A stretch of DNA of 20,926 bases from Nitzschia sp. DOCU1 (taxonomy: Eukaryota > Bacillariophyta > Bacillariophyceae > Bacillariales > Bacillariaceae). Below the pieces are notes generated by a model. That model had not been told where the DNA came from and ran no database searches. It worked only from the letters and a program-made list of their open reading frames with translations. Shown in pieces: positions 8,930-17,629 of this stretch. How positions within the stretch are numbered: position 1 is the first letter of the stretch; each line of letters opens with the position of its first letter. The stretch covers positions 1-20,926 of the forward strand of contig CATOAN010000048.1 in the NCBI GenBank assembly GCA_951394045.1, read 5' to 3'. The position numbers and the translations under genes are program-made.

Positions 8930-10090
8930 TTACTCAGCCTCGACACGCTCCCGGTTGGCTGTAGCCTCGGCTTCGATTTCGGCCTTCATCTTCTCTTCCC
9001 GTACGGCCGCACGAAGGGCCTGTTCGGCCTTTTCTTCCAGTCTTTCGGCCATTCTCTTCTTCTCACGGATTTCAATTTCCTTCATCATCGTCTCCATCAT
9101 TTCGAGCTTGCTCCTGACCTTGAAGTACAAGTCGCTGTCATTCTGTAAAAAGGCAAAAAATGTCAGAAATATCACGAATGACTCGTCAATTCCCCCGTCG
9201 TGGAAAACGTCGCAACGATTAAGTACTTACGCATGCCGTCATATGGGATTTGCCCAACTTCTCTGACATCCAGCTTTCCATGACAGGGTAAACTTCGTCC
9301 TTGTCCATTTCAATTCCAACAATCTCCATGATCTTAAGAAGGCCGATTCCGAAGTAGCGAGAGTACATCCAAAATTCTTCCGCCTTGACGCTAGCGGCAA
9401 TTTTGCCCAAAGGACTTGACGTATCGGCACCCGAAAGAGCGGCTTCAATGTCGGCCTTGGTCTTTCCTTCGGCCCAGTTTTGGATCATCTTGGCTTCAGA
9501 ACGGATTTCTGCCTCATTCAAACCCACGCTCTTGAAGAGCGCCGAGACGATCTTTGCTCCCACCTCTGGTTCGGGGTAATTCTTGAGCAAAAGGTCCAAG
9601 GAAGTCAAAAGTCCCAAACTCCAGAGGGGATCCTTTTGGAATCGCGCATTGACGACGATCAAGTGCGTCGTTCCTACAATATCCGTCACCATGTTCTTAT
9701 ACAAGGCATTCACAGTGTATCCCAATTCTTTCGTGAAATCAGCAAATGCCTCTCCTACCGTCTTAATCTTAGCACCGACCAAATGACCGTACTTCTTGGC
9801 AAACGCCGTATTGGCCTTTCCAGGCTTGTATTTCAACTATAACACGTAGAACAAGAACACAAATGAATGATAAGTGAGAACTATCCATAGACGTTCCACC
9901 AAGACCCCACACAAAAGACAGCTATAACTCCACTCACTTCCGATTCGATGGCTCCGAGTTCGAAGGCCTCCGTCAGCGAGCTTTGCACTGACACACTGGC
10001 AGCATGGCCACGGGTAGATTGGACGGGGGCAAAGGCTGCCGCCGAGGACGCTACAGCAAGGACTGTGATGGCAGAACTAACAAATTTCAT
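8930..10090 (-). CDS. THF1: THF1/Psb29-like thylakoid formation protein, plastid-targeted
   Basis: Three exons (10090-9938, 9836-9231, 9142-8930) with phase-0 GT-AG introns (101 and 88 bases) give 323 residues, close to plant THF1. The start at 10090 is chosen because it begins a signal peptide ending in SSAAAFAP, with the diatom plastid motif at Phe20. The core, [34 protein letters not shown] and the [10 protein letters not shown] region, follows the pattern of cyanobacterial Psb29 (the segment around HLLSVN and FxYDPxFALG). The last ~70 residues are a charged coiled coil, as in plant homologues. The family is needed for photosystem II turnover and thylakoid biogenesis and affects FtsH protease abundance. 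A CRE-like palindrome lies about 355 bases upstream. Confidence 0.85.
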
Positions 10091-10444
10091 TTTGACAAGA
10101 GCAATGTGATGATTGATAGCTGGAAATAGTAATAATGACTGTCCGCTGACTTGCAATTCCTATTTTTCGAACTCTTTTGATGTTCTGACTGAGCAGGTGT
10201 GCATCTGGCGCCAGGGTTTGGCTGAGTAGATCGGGCGACAAGACACCATCATCGCTGTGTCATTCGAAAGCGCGTGGTGCGCTGATAAAATCCAAAGCGC
10301 GGGAAAAGAGGCGATCTACCTTACGGGAAACCTTGAGAACACGTACTTGGGGCCATCATGGCCGGCCACTGTTCGCCGCGTTGTCATTGGCTATGCTAGC
10401 TCCCCGTTGTGTGTGGATCAGTACTGAAACTACCGTAGAAAACG

Positions 10445-10454
10445 ATGACGTCAT
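10445..10454. promoter_or_regulatory. CRE-like bZIP palindrome ATGACGTCAT upstream of the THF1-like gene
   Basis: A perfect 10-base palindrome containing TGACGTCA. In Phaeodactylum, TGACGT-type elements mediate CO2/cAMP control of the plastid carbonic anhydrase promoter, with light influence. Its place 355 bases upstream of a photosystem-related gene is suggestive, but one short site is weak evidence. Confidence 0.3.
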
Positions 10455-11276
10455 AAATTGTTCGGGATTGACACAGAGATGGCAGCGAATTATTTCCGGC
10501 TGTTTTTCTCGCGAGCAAGGCTTGAAGTTCGCTTCGCCCCAGCGTCTGACTTGGCATAGCTGATGGTCGGTCATTGAAATTCCTATTTTTTTCATGCCAA
10601 CGACCGACGACAACATCATCAACGAAATGGTCGCCTGTCCACAATCCCTCTCAACAGGATGATTCAAAATGATAAAGCTTTTTCGACTTTGAGGCGTTGA
10701 CTCTGCTGCCTGGAAATCTGCATCTACTCCTGTTAGCTCGGCATTATCTGCTCTGTTGAATCGATGCTCCGAATCGGTGCCGATATGTCATTGGCCGTAA
10801 TCAGAATACTTCCGCCGCGTCCTCCTTCTTGTCGCTCCTGGACAAGATCCGCTACTACTAGCTTCGGATATTCCACGAAAGAGGCACCAAGTTAGCCTTT
10901 CCTTGCCACTTTTGGAGCCGACGACAACCGATTGCTGCGTCGCGTCGCGCCACCATCCTCCCCGGTCATAAAATCTTTGCCGACGGCATATGCCAGTCTA
11001 CACCATCGCAGTCGCGTCCTGTAGCAAGAGATTCCCCCTTTGACAAAATCTAAACTGGATCATTGAGATGCGATTGGTGGCTAGGTCTTTCCCAACAATC
11101 AACATCGACGCGATATGTGGCTCGATGGCCGTTCACACTTGCTGCTTCCTGATCCAAGGTCATCCACGACGCTTGCATGTTTCTGAAATTCATTCCACAG
11201 CCATTCGAACAACGTTCCTAGAGGGAAATATGCATTTCTACTACGAGGGAAAATATGAACTGCGCCAACCAGGGCA

Positions 11277-11524
11277 ACTCATCCACGGTTGGTGTCCTCT
11301 GACGTCGAGTCAGTCGTTTTCACGATGGTCATCATTGCCAGGACAAATGACACCTACTTCTTCCACACCAAGCTTGTTGCTTCCCTTGGTCCCCCCCCCC
11401 CCCTCGCAGATACATGGCGACGGAGTATCGATCGGATTCCTTCCAATGCTCTCTATCGCCTGGGAGAGGGACTCATCCATGGTTCTTGGTGTCCTCTGAC
11501 ATCGAGTCGTTTTCATGATGGCCA
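11277..11524 (+). repeat. diverged pair of ~52-base direct repeats
   Basis: The sequence from ACTCATCCACGGTT to TTTTCACGATGG at 11278-11328 returns at 11471-11521 with a 3-base insertion, a 4-base deletion and a few substitutions. The shared core is GGTGTCCTCTGAC followed by TCGAGTC and GTCGTTTTCA. The offset is about 194 bases. This indicates an old local duplication. Confidence 0.75.
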
Positions 11525-11580
11525 ACAAGAGAGACGCCTGGACCTCATATCTTGACGGGAATGACAGGAAAGTGACATAT

Positions 11581-11854
11581 ACCAAAGAACAAGAAAAGAA
11601 CATCCTCACATGGATGAACACTTCTGAGCAAAACAAGGAAACCCTTGATAACATTATTGCCCAATACAACGTTTTCCTCAACACGCGCGATGATACCATT
11701 AGCACCCTCCCCACAGCACCCATAAGATAATCAAAATCGTCATTCCTTTCCACGGACGCCTCTTTGTTCAGTCAATCGAAGATTTACAACATTTGATATG
11801 GGAGACACATCAGGGAAGAATATTATCAAAGAACAAGACAAGAACATCCTCACA
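11581..11854 (+). repeat. pair of 30-base direct repeats
   Basis: Bases 11581-11610 (ACCAAAGAACAAGAAAAGAA then CATCCTCACA) recur at 11825-11854 with only two differences. The offset, 244 bases, differs from that of the repeat pair just to the left, so the two pairs come from separate events or from a duplication with later indels. Confidence 0.8.
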
Positions 11855-11872
11855 GTCCCTGCCACGTATTAC

Positions 11873-11985
11873 CGACCTTTTGCACGTTCCGCAAAAGGTC
11901 GAGATGCGAATGTTGCTCAGCCTTTTGCATGGTTCCTGCGACAACAAACGTAATACCGACCTTTTGCACTTTCTGCAATAGGTCG
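11873..11985. repeat. small array of hairpins with a CCTTTTGC core
   Basis: The first hairpin has a perfect 11-base stem (CGACCTTTTGC at 11873-11883 and its complement at 11891-11901) and a 7-base loop. The second has the same stem at 11957-11967 and 11975-11985 with one mismatch, also with a 7-base loop. Between them, CCTTTTGCATGGTTCCTGCGA (11921-11941) is a third, degenerate copy. The copies lie 39-45 bases apart. The role is unknown. Confidence 0.75.
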
Positions 11986-12225
11986 TACTTCGACACATGT
12001 GCCTCAAGACCGTCCCAACGATGTCGCACAGACCAGATTACTATATATCAATACGAATATAACATTACAAATATAACATACTTTTTTTCTAGAGTACTTT
12101 GCAGGACATTTGGAACAAAAAATTATCCACATTACTGGATAAAAAGTCCCGGTGAAATTTTGAGATGCGGGCTTTCAACATATCACAATTTTCGTTGACA
12201 GAGACTTCCTTATCTAAAAATTGCC

Positions 12226-12744
12226 ATGGCGCCGACTTCCAGCCGACCGAGCACTGGTTTGTCGATGTCTAATGAGGAAAGCTCAACTGTTAGCCGAAGA
12301 CAAGCATTCGCAGGTTTTGCCGCTGCCTTTGTAGCAGCCGCTACTGCCGCACCTCAAGAGGCGTCGGCCAAATACTCGGACTACTCCCGCCGGGAAAAGG
12401 ACTGGGACGAACGAATGAAGAAGGGCGAGATCAAAGTCAGCTCGGCGCGAGACCTGAGAGCCCAACTTGCGGAAATCGCACCCATGAACACGGAGGGTTC
12501 CAAAATCTTTTGCCCGAACGGTCCTAGTGCCAATGTCAGTCCTCTGATGGAAAACAAATGCGGAGATCGTCAGGCCCTGCCATCGGTCTACGGACGCACC
12601 AACGACGTGATGGGAAATTCCATTCCTGGATTCAAGGACGGATATGCCTGGATGCCGGGTGAGTCCGCCTCGGTCACTGCCGTTGCTGGTGGGTTCCCTA
12701 CTTACAAGGAAAACGAATGGAAGATTCGTGAGTACGGCAAGTAA
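12226..12744 (+). CDS. twin-arginine thylakoid-lumen protein, diatom type, outer targeting signal missing
   Basis: A single exon of 172 residues. SRRQAF (residues 23-28), a hydrophobic stretch (27-42) and an Ala-rich end, EASA, before KYSDYS form a typical Tat thylakoid-lumen signal with cleavage after Ala48, leaving about 124 residues (~14 kDa). The mature part is hydrophilic with two cysteines 17 residues apart (FCPNG and NKCGD) that may pair. It resembles small extrinsic photosystem proteins of diatoms, but I cannot say which, and it does not match PsbU or PsaN as I know them. A lumen protein needs a signal peptide and ASAFAP-like motif first; here the frame starts with MAPTSSRPSTG, which looks like the piece just after such a motif. 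No upstream exon is evident, and a stop lies in frame at 12196-12198. It may be a truncated duplicate. Confidence 0.75.
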   Translation: MAPTSSRPSTGLSMSNEESSTVSRRQAFAGFAAAFVAAATAAPQEASAKYSDYSRREKDWDERMKKGEIKVSSARDLRAQLAEIAPMNTEGSKIFCPNGPSANVSPLMENKCGDRQALPSVYGRTNDVMGNSIPGFKDGYAWMPGESASVTAVAGGFPTYKENEWKIREYGK

Positions 12745-12992
12745 GCCTCTCCTCGCCGGTAGTCGGCATGTACGGGGATATACCTCTCCAGCCATGTAAC
12801 TTTGAGCAGGAGGGGGGCGCACTTTGTTGGCGGATTCAAATGTAATAATCCTTGCCAATATCACTGGTTGGGTTAAGGCGATCTCGGCCTTTCTGCGTTA
12901 CGACAACGCCAGGCAACATTCTGTACATATTAGTGCCAAACCAATTCTAAACCTAGCAGTGACTAAAAGGCTCACAATATTACTCTATTCCA

Positions 12993-13580
12993 TCAAAAGG
13001 ACGATATGAGGAGTACGACTAGCGTAGATACAATGACCGTGTGTTGAAACTCTTGCTCTAGGAACGAACTGACGCACGGCGTTATCTCACTTTTCCACCA
13101 CGACTGCGACTGACTCTGGTCGAGTGAGTTTTCGACCACTCCGCTACAGAGGCCAATAGGGCACAACCTTCTCCCTCTATTCCTCAGACTGCGTATCGAG
13201 TGGAGTGTGACTATAACAAAAGCATTGGATCGTATGGTGTAACTATTCCTATGGTTTTTCATTTCTTGGCCTTGTCGCCGGTGGACCTGCCTTTTTAGGT
13301 TTTCATCTTGTGAGCAGTTCAACAACTTGCTTGTGTTTTCTTTTTCGGCCGACGCCATGCGTCGGCTAGACAACAAAGGGCGTTTTTTGTATTTTGGAAC
13401 GGAGACATATTCTCCGTTGTAAGAATGGTGGTATCGCTTGGCAAATCTGCAACACACATTGTACTGCCAGATCTTGCCAATGGAACGATCCTCTAGTCCC
13501 AAACTCTGAGGCGTGTTATTTCTCGCGCGTTCAGCTGCGAAATCCTTTCCACTGCTTGCTTCAGCCAGAGTTTCTAGCAC
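12993..13580 (-). CDS. unexplained 195-codon open frame after the acidic gene
   Basis: The frame overlaps the end of the acidic gene by 20 bases and continues for 195 codons in another phase. It is basic and hydrophilic, without a recognised motif (for example KIWQYNVCCRFAKRYHHSYNG). It could be the true C-terminus of the neighbouring gene after a frameshift or an unseen intron, or chance. The rest of 12745-13560 contains nothing else I can support; it holds the 3' ends of two convergent genes. Confidence 0.2.
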   Translation of the reverse strand: MLETLAEASSGKDFAAERARNNTPQSLGLEDRSIGKIWQYNVCCRFAKRYHHSYNGEYVSVPKYKKRPLLSSRRMASAEKENTSKLLNCSQDENLKRQVHRRQGQEMKNHRNSYTIRSNAFVIVTLHSIRSLRNRGRRLCPIGLCSGVVENSLDQSQSQSWWKSEITPCVSSFLEQEFQHTVIVSTLVVLLISSF

Positions 13581-14547
13581 ACAAGTCTAGCAGAAAGGTC
13601 ATCAAGCGGGGGTCTTCAGTGGCATGCGCAATGACTGCACTTGGCTCAATGGCTGCGAGGAACGGGAGCTCGACTTGCCACTGGGCAACTTCGAATAGTT
13701 TGAGATACTCATCGGAAGAGTAGTCCTCGTCTGGAATTGGCACCTCCACGTTGAGGTCTTTGCCGTCGTCTTCGTGGTTAGGAATAGAACAATCATCCTT
13801 AGCCTCAGTAGCATCACAATCGTCTTGAGAATCGCACGAGCTATCATCCTCATCCGATTCCGAGTTATCGTCAGCGTCTTCAACCACTTGACTACTGCTG
13901 CTATCGGCTGTCAATACCGAAACATCTTCAAAGAGTTCATACTTGGAGGAGTCTTCGTCCTCATCATCGTCGCTATCCTCGGCGTCGCTGTCCGTATCGT
14001 AACCCGATGAGACGCTAGACTCGGCAGTTCCTGGGATGGACTCCTCCAAGACAATGTACTTGCTAGTCAAACACAGAAACATGGCGTCCTCGTCGTCCCC
14101 ATCGTCTTCGACACTGATGTTGGAGCTCAAGAAATGAGGAAACCTCATCTCTTCTTCTTCTTCCTCCTCGCTGTTACTTTCGCTTTGACCCGCGCTGGTC
14201 GCCTCGCTCTGATAGGGGAGTGTATCGGTGCAGACTGCTAACTGAATGGCAAAGGGAGCCGACTTGTCCGCAGACGAGGCAGGGATTTTCCCACCCCACC
14301 CATTATCATTGGAAATACTAGAAGGATGGTCCGTAGCACCGCCAAGGAGCTCGGAACGTTCTAGTAACATGGTAGAGAGAAACTGGGCCGTGGCAAGCAC
14401 ATACGCCGAGGTAGACGAGACCGTCATCATAGCGTTATTGCAGTCAGCCATTGCAAGCTTTAAGGGAACGTTTCTTGCATCCGAATAAAAGTGAAAGGCA
14501 TCGTCGTATTGCTGGGGTCTTTCCAGATGGCAGCTATCTTTCTGCAT
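13561..14547 (-). CDS. acidic Asp/Glu/Ser-rich protein of unknown function
   Basis: A single frame of 328 residues with an in-frame stop directly before the Met at 14547. Residues 1-70 look helical (PQQYDDAFHFYSDAR, then NNAMMTVSSTSAYVLATAQF), loosely like a TPR-type helix pair. Residues ~125-280 are a long low-complexity acidic tract, including runs such as EEEEEEE, DAEDSDDDEDEDSS and ESDEDDSS. The C-terminal ~50 residues are again ordered (EVAQWQVELPFLAAIEPSAV, RLMTFLLDL). Acidic tracts of this kind occur in histone- or nucleolus-binding proteins, but that is only an analogy. Whether translation really ends at 13561 is doubtful, because another long frame opens across the stop. Confidence 0.6.
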   Translation of the reverse strand: MQKDSCHLERPQQYDDAFHFYSDARNVPLKLAMADCNNAMMTVSSTSAYVLATAQFLSTMLLERSELLGGATDHPSSISNDNGWGGKIPASSADKSAPFAIQLAVCTDTLPYQSEATSAGQSESNSEEEEEEEMRFPHFLSSNISVEDDGDDEDAMFLCLTSKYIVLEESIPGTAESSVSSGYDTDSDAEDSDDDEDEDSSKYELFEDVSVLTADSSSSQVVEDADDNSESDEDDSSCDSQDDCDATEAKDDCSIPNHEDDGKDLNVEVPIPDEDYSSDEYLKLFEVAQWQVELPFLAAIEPSAVIAHATEDPRLMTFLLDLCARNSG

Positions 14548-15518
14548 TCAAAACAAACAGCAACTCGAGCGGTGATCAAACGGGAATGCGGCGAGGCTCG
14601 TGGAAGTGTGTGACAAAGGAGCTCCTCTCGTTTGAATAGAAAGTTAAGTTAACCTTGACCTTGGGTAACTTCTTCCTACTTGGTGTTGTGGATTGTAATA
14701 AGCTAACTCCTTTCTACTTTGGGTAAGGTTTCTTGACCCTACCAAAGTTGTGAGAGAAGGAAAGAGGAAACACGGTTTAGGCGAGCCGATGATGATGGGC
14801 CGCCAGCAGAACGCGGCGACCAGTCGTTCTCACGCGGTATTCCGCTGCAAGGCGATTTTCTCGCGCTCTCGCTGCTGCCGCGTGTTTCGTGCTGGGTGGT
14901 GCCGCGGCTCTCCCCTTTGAAATAAAGCAGCTTGATGGGCCGTGCTCTTCAACTTGCGAGCGCTGGCAGGCGCACTCCCCTTCGCCGCGTGCAATCATGT
15001 ACCATTTCTACGAACTGACGGGTTTCCACGTCGCCCAACGCGCTGTATCGGCACATCTTCGCCGACGATAGCGGCTGTTCGCTGGCATATGCACGACCGC
15101 GACACTCCGCTTCTTCCACGTTTCACGATACGATTGATGATTCGATTCATTGGGGGAATCGAATCTTGCACATCGTTTGGGGATTCTCCACCCGTCCGCC
15201 GCCCGCCGCCGCCCATCAGAAGTAGACTACCACGATTACAACGTAGTCGCTTTTAGCTATGATCCAGTACACTTGGCATCACCTTATGTACTTCCAATTA
15301 CAACGCAATGATCAGATCAGTAGTCAAGCTTCTGTCCCCGCAATTACGCACAGGGTGCTGGCCTCTGAAAGCTCTGAAAGAGCGTGTACTTATTCTGTAA
15401 TAGCTAGAGTCGAGTACGGTCGTCGAGACGTTTTGTACGTGGTAGCATGAATCAATGTAAAAAGAACAATACAGGTTACAACAAGACGGCGAAAATACTA
15501 TCGGGTCAATCTTTAATG
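14548..15518. other. intergenic region between the acidic gene and the FTO-like gene
   Basis: No supported gene. It contains the promoter of the acidic gene, with TTGGGTAA repeated at about 14662 and 14719 and CTTGACC repeated near them. It also holds the 3' end of the FTO-like gene and one perfect hairpin, listed separately. No RNA gene was recognised. Confidence 0.5.
15139..15165. repeat. perfect 10-base hairpin
   Basis: GATTCGATTC at 15139-15148 and GAATCGAATC at 15156-15165 are exact complements around the 7-base loop ATTGGGG. It lies about 350 bases beyond the 3' end of the FTO-like gene, too far for a simple terminator, and no T-run follows. Confidence 0.7.
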
Positions 15519-17120
15519 TCACTTGTCCCTTCGTCGCTTCTTTGCTTTGCTGTTGTGGTGTTGCTGTTGTTTTGAATGGAGATGCCGCTTCTTGTCGTTC
15601 CTGGCCGATGGAGGACTATTCACGCCAGCAGGCTTATTCGGGGCGTCTTTTTTCTTGATCTCTAGCTGCTTTTGTCGCACTTGAGTGAGCTTTGCAATGG
15701 CTGGGCTTAAATCCTTTCCCAGTCGCGTAGGGTCCGTCTCACTAAACGTAGGTCTTGCCACTGGGCGAAAGGATTCATGGATACGGCGCTGATAGATCTT
15801 ATCAGCACGACGTTCGTCCCATTGTTGCCTTAGTGATCGTCGACTTTCTAACTCTAGAAGGAATCCTTTCAACGCAAGCCTGGGAATACTGACCGTCTCG
15901 TTCACGCAGAGTTGATACATTTGCATCGTAAGCTCTTCCAAAGCGAGCCACAGTGCCTCCAAAGCCCTTATAGGCTTTTGCCACCACACTCTCATTTTAT
16001 CGTGTTCTGCTCCTTGTAACCAGTACTGGGCGATCCATTCTGTCTCGACCTCCGTCAGGACTCGTTGGCAGTAGACAATCACTTTGGGGTCCATGGACGC
16101 CCTGTCACCCGCAAGTTGGAGACGAAACCGCTTTAGGGCACCCTTTGCTCGTTTATGGATATAGTCATATGTATCCTCTTTAGTGACTGCCACACGATGA
16201 GTACTACTGATCCTATTGGACTCACTCCCGGCAAGCACGCAATGCTGATGCGTTTCGTTAAAGGTACCAAGCAAAAAGTAGGCATCGCCGTCCTTTGTAG
16301 AAGCCACGACGGGCGAAATATCTTTTGCATCTTCACCACTTTCGGGTATTCGACGAAGCCCGATTCTCCAATCCCATTTTGACGAGCGCTGTGAGGGCAA
16401 GCAATGATAAACTCCAATCGACGAGTTGCTTTCGAGCGACGAATCTGCATGCCAACTGACAGACACCTTCCCCATCCCATAAAATGCTTCGTCCTTGAAT
16501 CCGATCTTGGAATGGCTCGAAGGTTCCATGAAATTAATGAGAGTCAAGTTGTAATCGCACTTTCCATGATTCTTATATTGCTTGGTCATACGAATCATGT
16601 GATCGTTCAGATCGCCGATGGTTTTCATCACTGGAAGGACGCCAGGGCCCGACCAGGCATGAGCAAACAGTCGAAGACCAAGATATTTGTAAGTGATCCC
16701 AGGTTCTCCTACTAACGTCCGTTTCACAAATGTTCGGGATGCATGCTTTCCTCCAGCTTTGACAATGTCATATTGGTAGTAGCCGGCATCTCGAAGTCGC
16801 TCGAACGCCGTCTTGGCCATTTGGTGAAAACTGGACGGCGTCACTTTTTCGGCGGGAATATGGACAAAGCCTTGGTAATGATCGTGGATATAATCGTGAA
16901 AGGCTTGTCCATCGTCTTGGGTGAGAAATTTCCTTCCTTGAGCATTATTTTCCGTCGGAATTAAATTCGACGGTGCGGCTTCTGACTCTGTCGGCGGCTT
17001 CTTTGTCGTTTCCAATGAAGCATGGCCATGGCGGCTGCCGCTTGGCCCATCGATGGTTTCATCTTGATGTTGATAGTTCTTATTTGGTTTCCGCTTTTTA
17101 GATTTTCCTTTAGAGCCCAT
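15519..17120 (-). CDS. FTO: FTO-like Fe(II)/2-oxoglutarate nucleic-acid demethylase
   Basis: A single exon of 533 residues. FTO proteins oxidatively remove methyl groups from N6-methyladenine (and m6Am or 3-methyl-T/U) in RNA or DNA. The alignment with human FTO is clear by eye: ITYKYLGLRLF, TLINFMEP, GMGKVSVSWHAD, GDAYFLLGTFNETHQHCVLAG and RISSTHR. Metal ligands are His224, Asp226 and His293. The 2-oxoglutarate residues Asn196, Tyr281, Arg303, Ser305 and Arg309 match human N205, Y295, R316, S318 and R322. Arg150 matches human R96 of the base pocket, but Ser227 stands where human has Glu234. The C-terminal helical domain of FTO is also present (EWIAQYWLQG, ALEALW, RRSLRQQWDERR). Lysine-rich clusters at both ends (SKKRKPNK, KAKKRRRDK) suggest a nuclear location. 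The start at 17120 gives the N-terminal cluster. Outside vertebrates this family is known mainly from marine algae. Confidence 0.95.
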   Translation of the reverse strand: MGSKGKSKKRKPNKNYQHQDETIDGPSGSRHGHASLETTKKPPTESEAAPSNLIPTENNAQGRKFLTQDDGQAFHDYIHDHYQGFVHIPAEKVTPSSFHQMAKTAFERLRDAGYYQYDIVKAGGKHASRTFVKRTLVGEPGITYKYLGLRLFAHAWSGPGVLPVMKTIGDLNDHMIRMTKQYKNHGKCDYNLTLINFMEPSSHSKIGFKDEAFYGMGKVSVSWHADSSLESNSSIGVYHCLPSQRSSKWDWRIGLRRIPESGEDAKDISPVVASTKDGDAYFLLGTFNETHQHCVLAGSESNRISSTHRVAVTKEDTYDYIHKRAKGALKRFRLQLAGDRASMDPKVIVYCQRVLTEVETEWIAQYWLQGAEHDKMRVWWQKPIRALEALWLALEELTMQMYQLCVNETVSIPRLALKGFLLELESRRSLRQQWDERRADKIYQRRIHESFRPVARPTFSETDPTRLGKDLSPAIAKLTQVRQKQLEIKKKDAPNKPAGVNSPPSARNDKKRHLHSKQQQHHNSKAKKRRRDK

Positions 17121-17423
17121 ATCTCCTGCTCTTGATAGAGAATAAGGGAAAAGAAGCCTTCTTGGATTTCCGGGACGGCGTTCTTGGTCGTTCGCTCGGA
17201 TATCCTCTTGTAGGCAAGATATAAGATTAAAAGACTATGCTCGCGTTCTGAGGTTTTTCTGGAACTCCAATGATATGAATGACGAGCACTACAAGCAATT
17301 CACCATCACCATCATCGTTAAGGTGTTTGTTTTGTTTTATGAAGCATACGAACTGAAAAGATACATTTCCATCTCACCGTCGCGAAATCTCAGTGAAATC
17401 TTAGCGGATGTTTTCCCGCAAAA
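17121..17423. other. upstream region of the FTO-like gene
   Basis: About 300 bases without a supported gene between the FTO-like start codon and the first near-palindrome. It must hold the FTO-like promoter. I see no clear TATA box or repeat in it. Confidence 0.45.
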
Positions 17424-17629
17424 AAGACCGAATTCGGTCTCGGTTCTTCCCACCATACCTAAAAATCATTCAATGTATACAAAACTGTAGACAGCATATT
17501 CTAACTCTACTCTTGTCGAGCTTTATTTTGATATATAACATGTATATGATTATTTTGCTTTATAGCTACGAACGAGACCACTTTTGGTCGGCAATTTGTT
17601 GAGGGGCGGCCGAGACCGAATTCAGTCTC
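17424..17629. repeat. 206-base segment bounded by inverted near-palindromes (MITE-like)
   Basis: The left end carries AGACCGAATTCGGTCTCGG (17425-17443) and the right end its inverted form (complement of AGACTGAATTCGGTCTCGG, ending at 17628), 18 of 19 bases alike. The interior is A/T-rich and non-coding. The size and inverted ends fit a miniature inverted-repeat element, but I found no target-site duplication. Confidence 0.45.

Larger units (their letters stand above)
10091..12225. other. 2.1-kb gene-poor intergenic region with short repeats
   Basis: No frame here shows conserved motifs, a targeting signal or exon-like structure that I can support. Beyond the promoter of the THF1-like gene it holds a CRE-like palindrome, a run of 13 C at 11391-11403, two pairs of diverged direct repeats and a small array of hairpins, which are listed separately. 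The repeated words suggest old duplications of non-coding or transposon-derived DNA. Confidence 0.55.

Noticed and set aside
11391..11403. Run of 13 C as a regulatory signal
   Set aside because: A homopolymer run with no associated structure or gene; slippage or assembly length error is more likely.
11515..11730. 71-codon hydrophilic frame on the + strand
   Set aside because: It is too short and without homology that I can see; kept only as part of the direct-repeat observation.
11310..11753. 147-codon frame on the - strand
   Set aside because: It overlaps the direct repeats, has no recognisable feature, and its hydrophobic tract follows from antisense low complexity.
12283..12864. 193-codon frame on the - strand opposite the lumen protein
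   Set aside because: It is antisense to a gene with a clear Tat signal and shows no motif of its own.
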